This document shows, one piece after another, positions 17,511 to 24,554 of a DNA stretch of 43,812 bases. The translations under genes and the position numbers were made by a program. The stretch lies in assembly GCA_027022775.1 (NCBI GenBank), contig JALVXO010000105.1, positions 1 to 43,812 on the forward strand, given 5' to 3'. Numbering within the stretch: position 1 is the first letter of the stretch; each line of letters begins with the position of its first letter. The notes beneath the pieces are model-generated. The model was not told the DNA's origin, ran no database searches, and saw only the letters and a list, made by a program, of their open reading frames with translations. Origin of the DNA: Campylobacteraceae bacterium. Its GTDB lineage: Bacteria > Campylobacterota > Campylobacteria > Campylobacterales > Sulfurovaceae.

Positions 17511-17889
17511 CGCACACCTGCAGGTATAAACTAAAATAGTTTAAAGTTTCTTTATCTATATCTTCAACTTCTGTTTTATATTTATATCTGTCCAGCCTTG
17601 TTCTTAACTGGTTAAAAATTTCTACCCTTCTTTTATCTTTTGCTAAAAGCTTGCCATATTTAGTTGCATCATACGCAGCTTTTTTAGGATTACTCCAGTC
17701 GATATTGCGCAGCTTATAAAGATAGTATTTAGGGCACTCTATTTTACAGTTATCCAATACATAACTATAGACTGCTTTATAAGCTTTATACCCGATAATC
17801 AGCCCGGCAATAACAGTTGCTGCCAATATCCATAAAGAGTGTTCTTGTATCTCTATAAACGGTTTGATATCTTTTATTTCTGGAATCAT
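17497..17889 (-). CDS. Small Bat-operon membrane protein (DUF4381-like position)
   Basis: A 130-aa protein with one membrane helix near 17-37 (SLWILAATVIAGLIIGYKAY) and a soluble, charged, probably helical C-terminal part. It lies between the DUF58 gene (4-bp overlap) and batA (14-bp overlap), the place usually taken by DUF4381 proteins in MoxR operons. Sequence support for DUF4381 is weak by eye; the call rests on position, size and topology. Confidence 0.6.
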   Translation of the reverse strand: MIPEIKDIKPFIEIQEHSLWILAATVIAGLIIGYKAYKAVYSYVLDNCKIECPKYYLYKLRNIDWSNPKKAAYDATKYGKLLAKDKRRVEIFNQLRTRLDRYKYKTEVEDIDKETLNYFSLYLQVCDESL

Positions 17890-18716
17890 CGCATTCTCTT
17901 TATTAATTCTATAAACGGATCTTGATGTGTATATATTTTTAAAAACCTTGCACCGATTTTTTGCAAATGTTTCATTAATGTTTTATCATTTTTTATCAGC
18001 TCTTCCTTATAAATTTTAATTGTCCCCTCATCCACATTGCCGACAAACTCATGCAGATAACCCGGATCGACCAATCTTATCTCTCCAAGAGGCTTTGGAT
18101 TGTCTATAAAAAAATCCCTTACCATTATAACAAACAGATCATGTTTTTTTGCCAAAAGAGAAAGGTTTATATCTCCCACAAAATCGGCAATTAAAAAAAG
18201 CAGAGACTTCTTTCTGACACGCTTATTTAACTCTTCTATCCACCCTGGATAATTTGCAGGTTTGCCTATAACATCAAATTCGACAGCTCTTTCTATCTCT
18301 TTATTGACTGCAAAAATTTTTTTTGCCGGTTTTGAGTAATAATAAAAGTCATCTGCATACAAAAGATGGCTGAAAAGATCTTTATTTCTAACGGCAGAAT
18401 AGCCAAGCAAAGCCATAATTTCAATCATAAAATCTTTTTTAATAATATCTGTTCCAAAATATGTTGAACCGCTTAACATTGTTGAAATAACAACATTAAG
18501 CTGCCTCTCTTCATGATAAATTTTCACATACGGCTTTCCGCCCTGCTTGGCAGTTGTTTTCCAGTCTATTTTCCTGACATCGTCGCCGTAAGCATATTCA
18601 CGGAGTTCTGCAAACTCAAACCCCTCGCCGTGGAGAGCAGAGATATTATTTCCGCTTAATGCTCCAAAAACCTGTTTCTTGGTTTTTAAAATTATCTGTT
18701 TTGCTTTTGTATTCAT
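17886..18716 (-). CDS. DUF58 protein
   Basis: DUF58 proteins accompany MoxR ATPases and BatA/B and are thought to be VWA-like partners of the ATPase. The 276 aa carry the signature region FAELREYAYGDDVRKIDWKT (residues ~31-50) and YVKIYHEERQLNVV. No transmembrane segment is seen, so this is the short, cytosolic type. The ATG overlaps the moxR stop (TAATG). Confidence 0.88.
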   Translation of the reverse strand: MNTKAKQIILKTKKQVFGALSGNNISALHGEGFEFAELREYAYGDDVRKIDWKTTAKQGGKPYVKIYHEERQLNVVISTMLSGSTYFGTDIIKKDFMIEIMALLGYSAVRNKDLFSHLLYADDFYYYSKPAKKIFAVNKEIERAVEFDVIGKPANYPGWIEELNKRVRKKSLLFLIADFVGDINLSLLAKKHDLFVIMVRDFFIDNPKPLGEIRLVDPGYLHEFVGNVDEGTIKIYKEELIKNDKTLMKHLQKIGARFLKIYTHQDPFIELIKRMR

Positions 18717-19672
18717 TATGGTATCGGAACCGCCGCTAAAACTTTTTCTATAATCATATCTTGCGTAATGCCCTCTGCCTGTGCTTCATAACTTAAAATT
18801 ATACGGTGGCGCAAAATCTCTTTTGCAATATAAGCTATCTCAATCGGTGAAACAAAATCCTGCCCCTTAATATAGGCAACTGCCCGTGCCGCCTTATACA
18901 TATTAATGCTTGCCCTTGGGCTTGCACCATACTCTACATAATCTTTCATCTTCTTAAGCCCGTAACGCTCCGGCTCTCTGGTAGCAAAAATTATCTCGAT
19001 TATATATTTTTCAATCTCCGGGTCTATATGTACCTCCATAGCTTCATCCCGAACCCTCATTAAATCTTTGGCGGTTGCTACCTGCTTAATCTCTTCAAAA
19101 CTGTCATTGGATACTCTTCTGGCAATTTCTAGCTCTTCTGCACGGGTGTTGTAACCTACTATAACTTTCATTAAAAACCTGTCTAACTGGGCTTCTGGCA
19201 ATTCATAAGCACCTTCCTGCTCAACCGGGTTTTGGGTAGCCATTACCAAAAAAGGAGGATTAAGCTTAAAAGTATCATCTCCAATAGTTACCTGCTGCTC
19301 CTGCATAACTTCCAGCAGTGCAGACTGCACTTTTGCCGGAGCCCTGTTAATCTCGTCTGCAAGCAGCAAATTGGTAAATACAGGACCTTTTTTTATTTTA
19401 AAACTGTTTGTTGTCGGATCATAAATTTCAGTCCCTATGATATCTGTCGGCAGCAGATCCGGAGTAAACTGCACTCTTTTAAAATCAAGCCCAAGAGATT
19501 TTGCCAAAGCGTTTACTGTTGTTGTTTTCGCCAGCCCAGGCACACCCTCCAGCAATATATGCCCTTGGCAGATAAGCCCAATCAGCAAGGCTTCTACCAT
19601 CTTTTCTTGACCTACAACCACTTTGTATATTTCATTCCTGATTTTATTGATAGTATCCAACACTTTCTCCAA
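18716..19672 (-). CDS. MoxR family AAA+ ATPase
   Basis: A chaperone-like AAA+ ATPase that heads the Bat operon. The protein has Walker A GVPGLAKT (43-50), Walker B LLADEINRAP, sensor 1 MATQNP, and the arginine-finger region LPEAQLDRFLMKV. The reported start is a TTG at 19672. A GGAG at 19667-19670, 6 nt before an internal TTG at 19660, fits ribosome binding better, so the true protein may lack the first four residues. About 300 AT-rich bases separate it from the divergent yeeE genes, giving room for two promoters. Confidence 0.9.
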   Translation of the reverse strand: MEKVLDTINKIRNEIYKVVVGQEKMVEALLIGLICQGHILLEGVPGLAKTTTVNALAKSLGLDFKRVQFTPDLLPTDIIGTEIYDPTTNSFKIKKGPVFTNLLLADEINRAPAKVQSALLEVMQEQQVTIGDDTFKLNPPFLVMATQNPVEQEGAYELPEAQLDRFLMKVIVGYNTRAEELEIARRVSNDSFEEIKQVATAKDLMRVRDEAMEVHIDPEIEKYIIEIIFATREPERYGLKKMKDYVEYGASPRASINMYKAARAVAYIKGQDFVSPIEIAYIAKEILRHRIILSYEAQAEGITQDMIIEKVLAAVPIP

Positions 19673-19969
19673 AAATAAAATTGTTTATTATGATACAGAA
19701 AAATAATTAATTGATAGTTAACAATAGGTTAAACAACGGTTAATGCAAGCATAAAATCTGCCTAATTTATAAAATATAGGTTCCATTTTACACCTTTGCC
19801 TCACTTAAATTTTTTTTATTTGCCATCTAACCGATTTTTATTATATATTAATGTGTTATATATTGTAACATAATATTTTTTTATAATAAATTTTTGTTAT
19901 TTTTCAGTTTTCCATATTATAATTAATGTTATTATTACATTAACAAATAATTTAATAGGAGTAATACTT
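19673..19969. other. Divergent intergenic region moxR / yeeE
   Basis: 297 AT-rich bases. Three GTTAA motifs lie near 19715-19745, and a TGTTA-N7-TAACA dyad at 19854-19870. A perfect 7-bp dyad lies at 19923-19943 (listed separately). No ORF or RNA gene is recognised. Confidence 0.6.
19923..19943. promoter_or_regulatory. Candidate operator upstream of yeeE pair
   Basis: TTAATGT-TATTATT-ACATTAA is a perfect 7-bp inverted repeat with a 7-bp spacer, ending 26 nt before the first yeeE ATG. It overlaps where the -10/+1 should lie. Size and symmetry suit a dimeric regulator; the protein is unknown. Confidence 0.4.
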
Positions 19970-20485
19970 ATGAAAAATAATAACTACTGGTCTCCTATTC
20001 TTGCCGGTATTATTTTAGGGGTGGCGCTTTTTGTCACATTTATTGTAGCCGGTCAAGGAATGGGTGCTAGCGGTGCATTTGCGAGGGCAACTGCTCAAGC
20101 GGTTTATACAATTGACCCCTCTTTTGCCCAAAATGCTTATGCAGGCAAATACTTAAAACACGGCAATGCATTGGCAAATTGGACTGTTTTAGAGGTGTTG
20201 GGTATCTTTATAGGCGGTTTAATCAGCGCACTTTTGGCAAAAAGAATTAAACCAGAAATTACAAGAGCAAAAGGATACTCCAGCGGCAAAAGATTGCTGT
20301 TTGCATTTTTAGGCGGTATTTTTATAGCCGTTGCAACAAGATTGGCAAGAGGCTGCACCAGCGGACAGGCGCTTGACGGCGCAGCTACTTTCAGTGTAGG
20401 CTCATGGATTTTTATGCTTGCAGCATTTGGAGCAGGATTTTTCTTCGCATTCCTGTTTAAAAATATGTGGAAAGGGGTGGAGTAA
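19970..20485 (+). CDS. YeeE/YedE half-transporter, first component
   Basis: A 171-aa membrane protein of the YeeE/YedE (DUF395, sulf_transp) family, which moves reduced sulfur compounds such as thiosulfate. About four helices: ~9-28, 71-90, 109-126, 143-163. Family motifs are GQGMGASGAF (28-37) and RGCTSGQALDG (127-137) with the conserved Cys at C129. In full-length TsuA/YeeE both halves are one chain. Here the second half is the next gene, as in two-gene PmpA/PmpB-type arrangements. ATG follows AGGAG at the right distance. First gene of the sulfur-related cluster, probably controlled by the dyad just upstream. Confidence 0.82.
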   Translation: MKNNNYWSPILAGIILGVALFVTFIVAGQGMGASGAFARATAQAVYTIDPSFAQNAYAGKYLKHGNALANWTVLEVLGIFIGGLISALLAKRIKPEITRAKGYSSGKRLLFAFLGGIFIAVATRLARGCTSGQALDGAATFSVGSWIFMLAAFGAGFFFAFLFKNMWKGVE

Positions 20486-21084
20486 TGGAGACAATTTTTC
20501 CACTATACACAAACGGTTTTTTTGACAGCCATACAAATTTAATGCTGGCTGTTCTGCTTGGAGTAATGTTTGGATTTATACTTGAGCGCGCAGGATTTGC
20601 AACATCTGCTCATATTGCGCCAATATTTTATTTTAGAAATGTTATGGTTGCAAAAGTTATGGTAAGCGCAATAGTCACTGCCGCAACTTTGATATTTTTA
20701 GCTTCAATTTTTGGCTATGTTGACTATTCGCAGCTTTTTATACCCACAACATACCTTTGGGCCTATCTAGCCGGCGGGCTGCTTTTTGGGATTGGAATGG
20801 TTATGAGCGGCTGGTGCCCTGGAACTGCAGTAGTTGGCGTAGCAACTGCAAAAATAGATGCCCTGTTCTTTGCTTTGGGGCTTTTTGTCGGAATGTATTT
20901 CTATTTCGATATTTACAGTTACATTGCAGATTTTGCAAATTCGGCAAATTTAGGGAGGTTCACAATCGACAAACTTGTCGGCGGAGATATCAGAATATCT
21001 TATTTAATAACAGTGGGGGTCTCTTTTGGGCTTCTTATTTTTATGTTAATAATGAAAAAATTAGTAGGAGATAAAAATGAATAA
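20485..21084 (+). CDS. YeeE/YedE half-transporter, second component
   Basis: Partner of the preceding gene. From the ATG at 20485 it has 199 aa. I chose this start because it overlaps the previous stop (TAATG) and follows AAGGGGTGG; the GTG at 20467 lies inside the upstream gene. Hydrophobic segments occur near 19-34, 57-77, 91-109, 123-142 and 173-191. The sulfur-handling motif is SGWCPGTAVVG with Cys at 111, matching the GCTSGQALDG loop of the first half. Together they should form one pore with two re-entrant Cys loops. The gene overlaps the next by 8 bp. Confidence 0.82.
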   Translation: METIFPLYTNGFFDSHTNLMLAVLLGVMFGFILERAGFATSAHIAPIFYFRNVMVAKVMVSAIVTAATLIFLASIFGYVDYSQLFIPTTYLWAYLAGGLLFGIGMVMSGWCPGTAVVGVATAKIDALFFALGLFVGMYFYFDIYSYIADFANSANLGRFTIDKLVGGDIRISYLITVGVSFGLLIFMLIMKKLVGDKNE

Positions 21085-21508
21085 AGTGATTTCTATTGTA
21101 GGTTTGGTTTTAATTGCAGCTGCAGGAGTATTGGCTGCAATAAGCACAAGCCATGAAGATATTTTAAAAAGCAAAAAAGAGCTTTGCGCAAAATATACAA
21201 AAAATGCTCAGGCTGCTCTGGCAAATAATGATATAGAAAAAGCTTTTAAATTTGCAAAACTTGCAATAAAAGCCGATCCGGAAAATAGAGCCGGATATAA
21301 AGTGTTGGCGCAAATTACCGATGCAAAATGCAAAGCATCTCAGCCATCATCTGCAAAAGCTGCAGCAGCTTCTAGCACAGAGGCAGACAATGCAAAAACA
21401 GAAAACAAAGCTGCCCAAAAACCTGAAGAAAAAGCATCCCAGACGGCAGCTCAGCCTGCAAAACCTGCTAAGCCTGCTGCTGAAGAAGAGGAAGAGATGG
21501 GCTGCTAA
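21077..21508 (+). CDS. Membrane-anchored small protein, TPR-like domain, flexible tail ending Met-Gly-Cys
   Basis: Not a protein I recognise. Of 143 aa, residues 4-22 are one hydrophobic helix (uncleaved anchor or signal). Residues ~42-80 look like a single TPR-type helical hairpin (AQAALANNDIEKAFKFAKLA). Residues 86-135 are an Ala/Lys/Pro/Glu low-complexity linker, followed by five Glu (136-140) and MGC. Cysteines are C37, C85 and the C-terminal residue C143. AGGAGATAAAA precedes the ATG, which overlaps the second yeeE gene. I infer a possible sulfur carrier: a free C-terminal Cys on a long flexible arm next to a sulfur transporter and a rhodanese. A structural chaperone of the transporter is the plain alternative. 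Confidence 0.7.
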   Translation: MNKVISIVGLVLIAAAGVLAAISTSHEDILKSKKELCAKYTKNAQAALANNDIEKAFKFAKLAIKADPENRAGYKVLAQITDAKCKASQPSSAKAAAASSTEADNAKTENKAAQKPEEKASQTAAQPAKPAKPAAEEEEEMGC

Positions 21509-21807
21509 TATAGGTTGAGTGGCTGATTGGTATATTGGTTATTGGAAAAGTTTAATAAATTATCTATTTTTCAAATATATAAATAGCAAATGCACCAATA
21601 TACAAAACCGTATAAATTCTCTTTTTGTCGAGAATAATAATATTATGCCTTCATCGCAATTCCCGCAAAAGCGGGAACTTATGGCTGTTTATTGGAAAAT
21701 AAACAAATTGCAAACCTGTCCACAATAACTTTTGCCAAAAAGACTGCGGTCTTTTTAGCAAAGGTTGATTTAACCTTATAATACAGAAAGTTATAAAGGA
21801 GAAGATA
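21509..21807. other. Repeat-rich spacer between the Cys-tail gene and rhodanese gene
   Basis: 299 bp. It holds the exact 28-bp repeat shared with 142-169 (at 21528-21555), a TTCCCGC-AAAA-GCGGGAA palindrome (21660-21677), a strong hairpin (21729-21764) and a TATAAT at 21777-21782 ahead of the rhodanese gene. Short ORFs here are made of repeats and are not credible genes. Confidence 0.65.
21729..21764 (+). terminator. Hairpin upstream of rhodanese gene, terminator or attenuator
   Basis: CTTTTGCCAAAAAGAC-TGCG-GTCTTTTTAGCAAAGG is a 16-bp stem with about two mismatches. A second stem AAGGTT-GATTT-AACCTT starts inside its right arm at 21761, so the two cannot form fully at once. It may end the yeeE transcript. 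Confidence 0.5.
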
Positions 21808-22749
21808 ATGAAAAAAATTATCGCAAGCGCTTTACTAGCAAGCAGTGCTGCTATGGCAGTAGATTTGCCGGCAAACCACATAGTGGATGCAGAGTGGTTA
21901 AAAAAACACCTAAATGACAAAGATTTAGTTATTATCGATGTTAGAAAAAACAGCGAAAAGCATCCAAATTACAACAATGGTCATATTAAAGGCGCAGTAT
22001 CTTGCCCTCTTTCAAATTTTAGAGAAGGAAGATACTACAACCCTAATTTAAAAAAGCCTATTCCAGGTTATTTTGCAGCCCCTAATAAATTTGTAGAAAC
22101 TGCAAAAAAATGCGGTATTACAAATGATAACGCAGTAGTATTCTATGCTGGAGGGAATAAAGCTAAACTTTACAGAGACGGCGCTCTTGCTGCTTTAGTT
22201 TCTATGTATTACGGCAAAAGCAATGTTGCAATTTTAGACGGCGGTTATGAAGGTTTTGTAAAAGCGGGCGGCGAAACAAGCAAAGAGCCTACTACAAAAG
22301 AGGGTAACTACCAAATTAAAAAATTTGACAGAAGCGCTTATGCAAGTTTAGAAGATGTTGATGAAGCGGTAACTTTAAAAACTGCACAATTTTTAGATGC
22401 AACAGGCGAAGGAAAACCTGGGAAATCTCATTACCATGCAGATATGAAAAAGCCGGATCCTAGAAGAATGGCAGAAGGTCATATTCCTGGTGCGAAAGCG
22501 CTTCATGCTAAAGTTTACACTGTAGAAAAAGATGGTGTATTTTATCTTGACAGTAAAGATAACTTAATGAAAAAATTAAAAGATGCAGGAATCGATACTA
22601 GCAAGCCTGTAATTAACTACTGCAACACAGGACACCTGGCAGCAGGTTCTACTTTTGTTCAAAGATTCCTTTTAGGAATGGATGCAAAACTTTACGACGG
22701 CTCTATGGCAGATTACACTGCTACACCAAACAGACCTTTAGATAAATAA
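21808..22749 (+). CDS. Periplasmic two-domain rhodanese (thiosulfate sulfurtransferase)
   Basis: Transfers sulfane sulfur from donors such as thiosulfate to thiol or cyanide acceptors. The first 17 residues (MKKIIASALLASSAAMA) are a cleavable signal peptide, placing it in the periplasm. Two rhodanese domains follow (~25-155 and ~175-305). The C-terminal one has the catalytic C272 in the loop NYCNTGHLAAG. The N-terminal domain has Ala/Gly in place of Cys (FYAGGNK), the usual inactive partner. Typical exported SseA-like size (313 aa). AAGGAGAAGATA precedes the ATG and TATAAT lies 26 nt up. A hairpin follows the gene and the cytochrome genes start 59 bp on. Confidence 0.9.
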   Translation: MKKIIASALLASSAAMAVDLPANHIVDAEWLKKHLNDKDLVIIDVRKNSEKHPNYNNGHIKGAVSCPLSNFREGRYYNPNLKKPIPGYFAAPNKFVETAKKCGITNDNAVVFYAGGNKAKLYRDGALAALVSMYYGKSNVAILDGGYEGFVKAGGETSKEPTTKEGNYQIKKFDRSAYASLEDVDEAVTLKTAQFLDATGEGKPGKSHYHADMKKPDPRRMAEGHIPGAKALHAKVYTVEKDGVFYLDSKDNLMKKLKDAGIDTSKPVINYCNTGHLAAGSTFVQRFLLGMDAKLYDGSMADYTATPNRPLDK

Positions 22750-22752
22750 TTC

Positions 22753-22772
22753 ATTTCCCCTTTGCGGGGAAT
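22753..22772 (+). terminator. Short hairpin after rhodanese gene
   Basis: TTCCCC-TTTG-CGGGGAATTT forms a short GC stem 4 nt past the stop, with only a weak T-run. Leaky termination between the rhodanese and cytochrome genes is plausible. Confidence 0.45.
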
Positions 22773-22775
22773 TTA

Positions 22776-22784
22776 TGCTATACT
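22776..22784 (+). promoter_or_regulatory. Extended -10 for cytochrome genes
   Basis: TGCTATACT fits an extended -10 (TGnTATAAT-like) 24 nt ahead of the 12-haem cytochrome start at 22809. Confidence 0.4.
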
Positions 22785-22808
22785 TTCTTAAAAACTTTCG
22801 GGCAATTT

Positions 22809-24554
22809 ATGAAATACTTACTTACAGCGCTTTTATTTTTTAACTTGCTATACTCAAATGAGTCTTGCCTAAATTGCCACAGCAACACTACGCAAATGGA
22901 CGGTTTTCACGATATTAAAAAGATAGGCTGCGCTTCTTGTCACGGCGGTGACGGCAGTGCTTTAGACAAAACAGATGCCCATAAAAATATGGTTTTGCAC
23001 CCTGCCCGTTTAGAACATGCAAAGATTTTTTGCGGCAAGTGCCACGAAGAGGTGATAAAAAGAGTGCAAACTTCCATAATGAACTCAATGAGCGGGGTTT
23101 TAGATACGCTTAAATTCCAATTTAAAGAGACAGCTAAAATTACCCAAAGCGGCGGAATACAGCAGTTAAGAGCAAAGCCTGCAGCCAAGCAGAGCCTTGC
23201 CGAAGACCACTTTAGCAAACTCTGCGCCGCATGCCATATAAACCAGGATGAAAAGATATTTAAAAACTACACCCCGCGCGGGGGCGGATGCGTCGATTGC
23301 CACCGTGTAGCACCTGCAAAAATTATTAGCGGCAACGGCGGCATTAAAATTATCCACCCAAAGTTAAGCACTAAAATTCCTTCTAAAAACTGCTTAAAGT
23401 GCCACAACCGCTCAAACCGCATAGGCTTAAGCTACTTTGGAAAGTTCGAAAGCGAAGGTTACGGCACCCCGTTTATCCATGGCAAATTGAGCCACAGGCT
23501 CGATAAAAGCCGTTTTTACTACGATTTGCCTGCCGATATTCACCACAGCAAAGGAGGGCTTGAGTGCATTGATTGCCACAGCGAAGCCGGGGTAATGGGG
23601 GATGGCAAAAAGCATCTGCACATGGAAGACGCTTTAGATATTAGCTGCAGCGACTGCCACGCCCCAAACTTTAAGCCAAGCCAAAATTATCCAAAAGCTG
23701 CAATGTTAAGCGCATTAAACGGCTCTGTGCCGCTTGCAAAAGATATTGCAATTACCCGCAAAAAAGGCACGCCGCTTTATAATGTTGCAAAAGATGGAAA
23801 TAAAACAATAATTTACCGAAAAAGAGACGGCAAAAAATTTATAATCCCAAAACTTGGCAATAAACCTTACCACAATTTAAAAATCCATAAACGGCTTGAC
23901 TGCTCAGCCTGCCACAGTAAATGGATGCCAAGCTGCTACGGATGCCACGAAGTTTACTTTAAAAACGGAAAACAATACGACTGGATAAAACATAAAAAAA
24001 CCAAAGGGCAGTGGATGGAACTTCGAAGTTACCTGCGCTACGAATCCCCTGCACTCGCAATCGGCTATAATAAAAAAATTATGCCCACAGCCCCGGGATG
24101 TCAGGTTTTAATGACAATTTTTGATAAAAACGGCACATCACAGCCTTTCCACTCTTTTGCCTATGCAGCCTGGAGCCCGCACACAACAAGCAAAGAGGCA
24201 AGAAGCTGCATAGATTGCCACTTTAACCCGCTTGCAATCGGACTTGGCAACGGTATTTTAGATATGAATAGAAACGGCATCTCTTTTATGCCGTATTACG
24301 ACTCTAACAGAAGCGGTTTACCTATAAATTACCCAATAGATGCACTAATTAGCAAAGAGGGGGTTCGATTTCAAAGCTTTTCGCGAGATAGTGCAAGAGG
24401 CTTTAACAAGCAAGAGGTAAACAAAATTGTAAACGCTTACAAATGCATAATTTGCCACGGCGAATACAATGATAAAATCTATAAAGATTTCAAAAAGAGC
24501 AAAAAACGCTTTAAAAAAGGGCAAACTCCTTGTGCCAGGGAGCTTTTAAAATGA
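22809..24554 (+). CDS. Periplasmic dodecahaem c-type cytochrome
   Basis: A 581-aa exported electron-transfer protein. Residues 1-16 form a signal peptide. It contains 12 CxxCH haem motifs, beginning at residues 20, 41, 75, 139, 161, 195, 253, 280, 365, 376, 467 and 546. The close pair at 365/376 reads CSACHSKWMPSCYGCHE. DIHHSKGG before motif 7 offers extra His ligands. The architecture resembles uncharacterised multihaem cytochromes of sulfur-metabolising Campylobacterota; I know no assigned substrate. Non-haem cysteines are C431 and C575. No membrane helix after the signal is seen. The stop overlaps the start of the 8-haem gene (ATGA), so the two are co-translated and likely form one redox chain or complex. 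Confidence 0.85.
   Translation: MKYLLTALLFFNLLYSNESCLNCHSNTTQMDGFHDIKKIGCASCHGGDGSALDKTDAHKNMVLHPARLEHAKIFCGKCHEEVIKRVQTSIMNSMSGVLDTLKFQFKETAKITQSGGIQQLRAKPAAKQSLAEDHFSKLCAACHINQDEKIFKNYTPRGGGCVDCHRVAPAKIISGNGGIKIIHPKLSTKIPSKNCLKCHNRSNRIGLSYFGKFESEGYGTPFIHGKLSHRLDKSRFYYDLPADIHHSKGGLECIDCHSEAGVMGDGKKHLHMEDALDISCSDCHAPNFKPSQNYPKAAMLSALNGSVPLAKDIAITRKKGTPLYNVAKDGNKTIIYRKRDGKKFIIPKLGNKPYHNLKIHKRLDCSACHSKWMPSCYGCHEVYFKNGKQYDWIKHKKTKGQWMELRSYLRYESPALAIGYNKKIMPTAPGCQVLMTIFDKNGTSQPFHSFAYAAWSPHTTSKEARSCIDCHFNPLAIGLGNGILDMNRNGISFMPYYDSNRSGLPINYPIDALISKEGVRFQSFSRDSARGFNKQEVNKIVNAYKCIICHGEYNDKIYKDFKKSKKRFKKGQTPCARELLK

Noticed and set aside
24530..24550. Earlier ATG for the octahaem cytochrome
   Set aside because: It lies within the 12-haem gene, and the ATG at 24551 gives the classic ATGA overlap.
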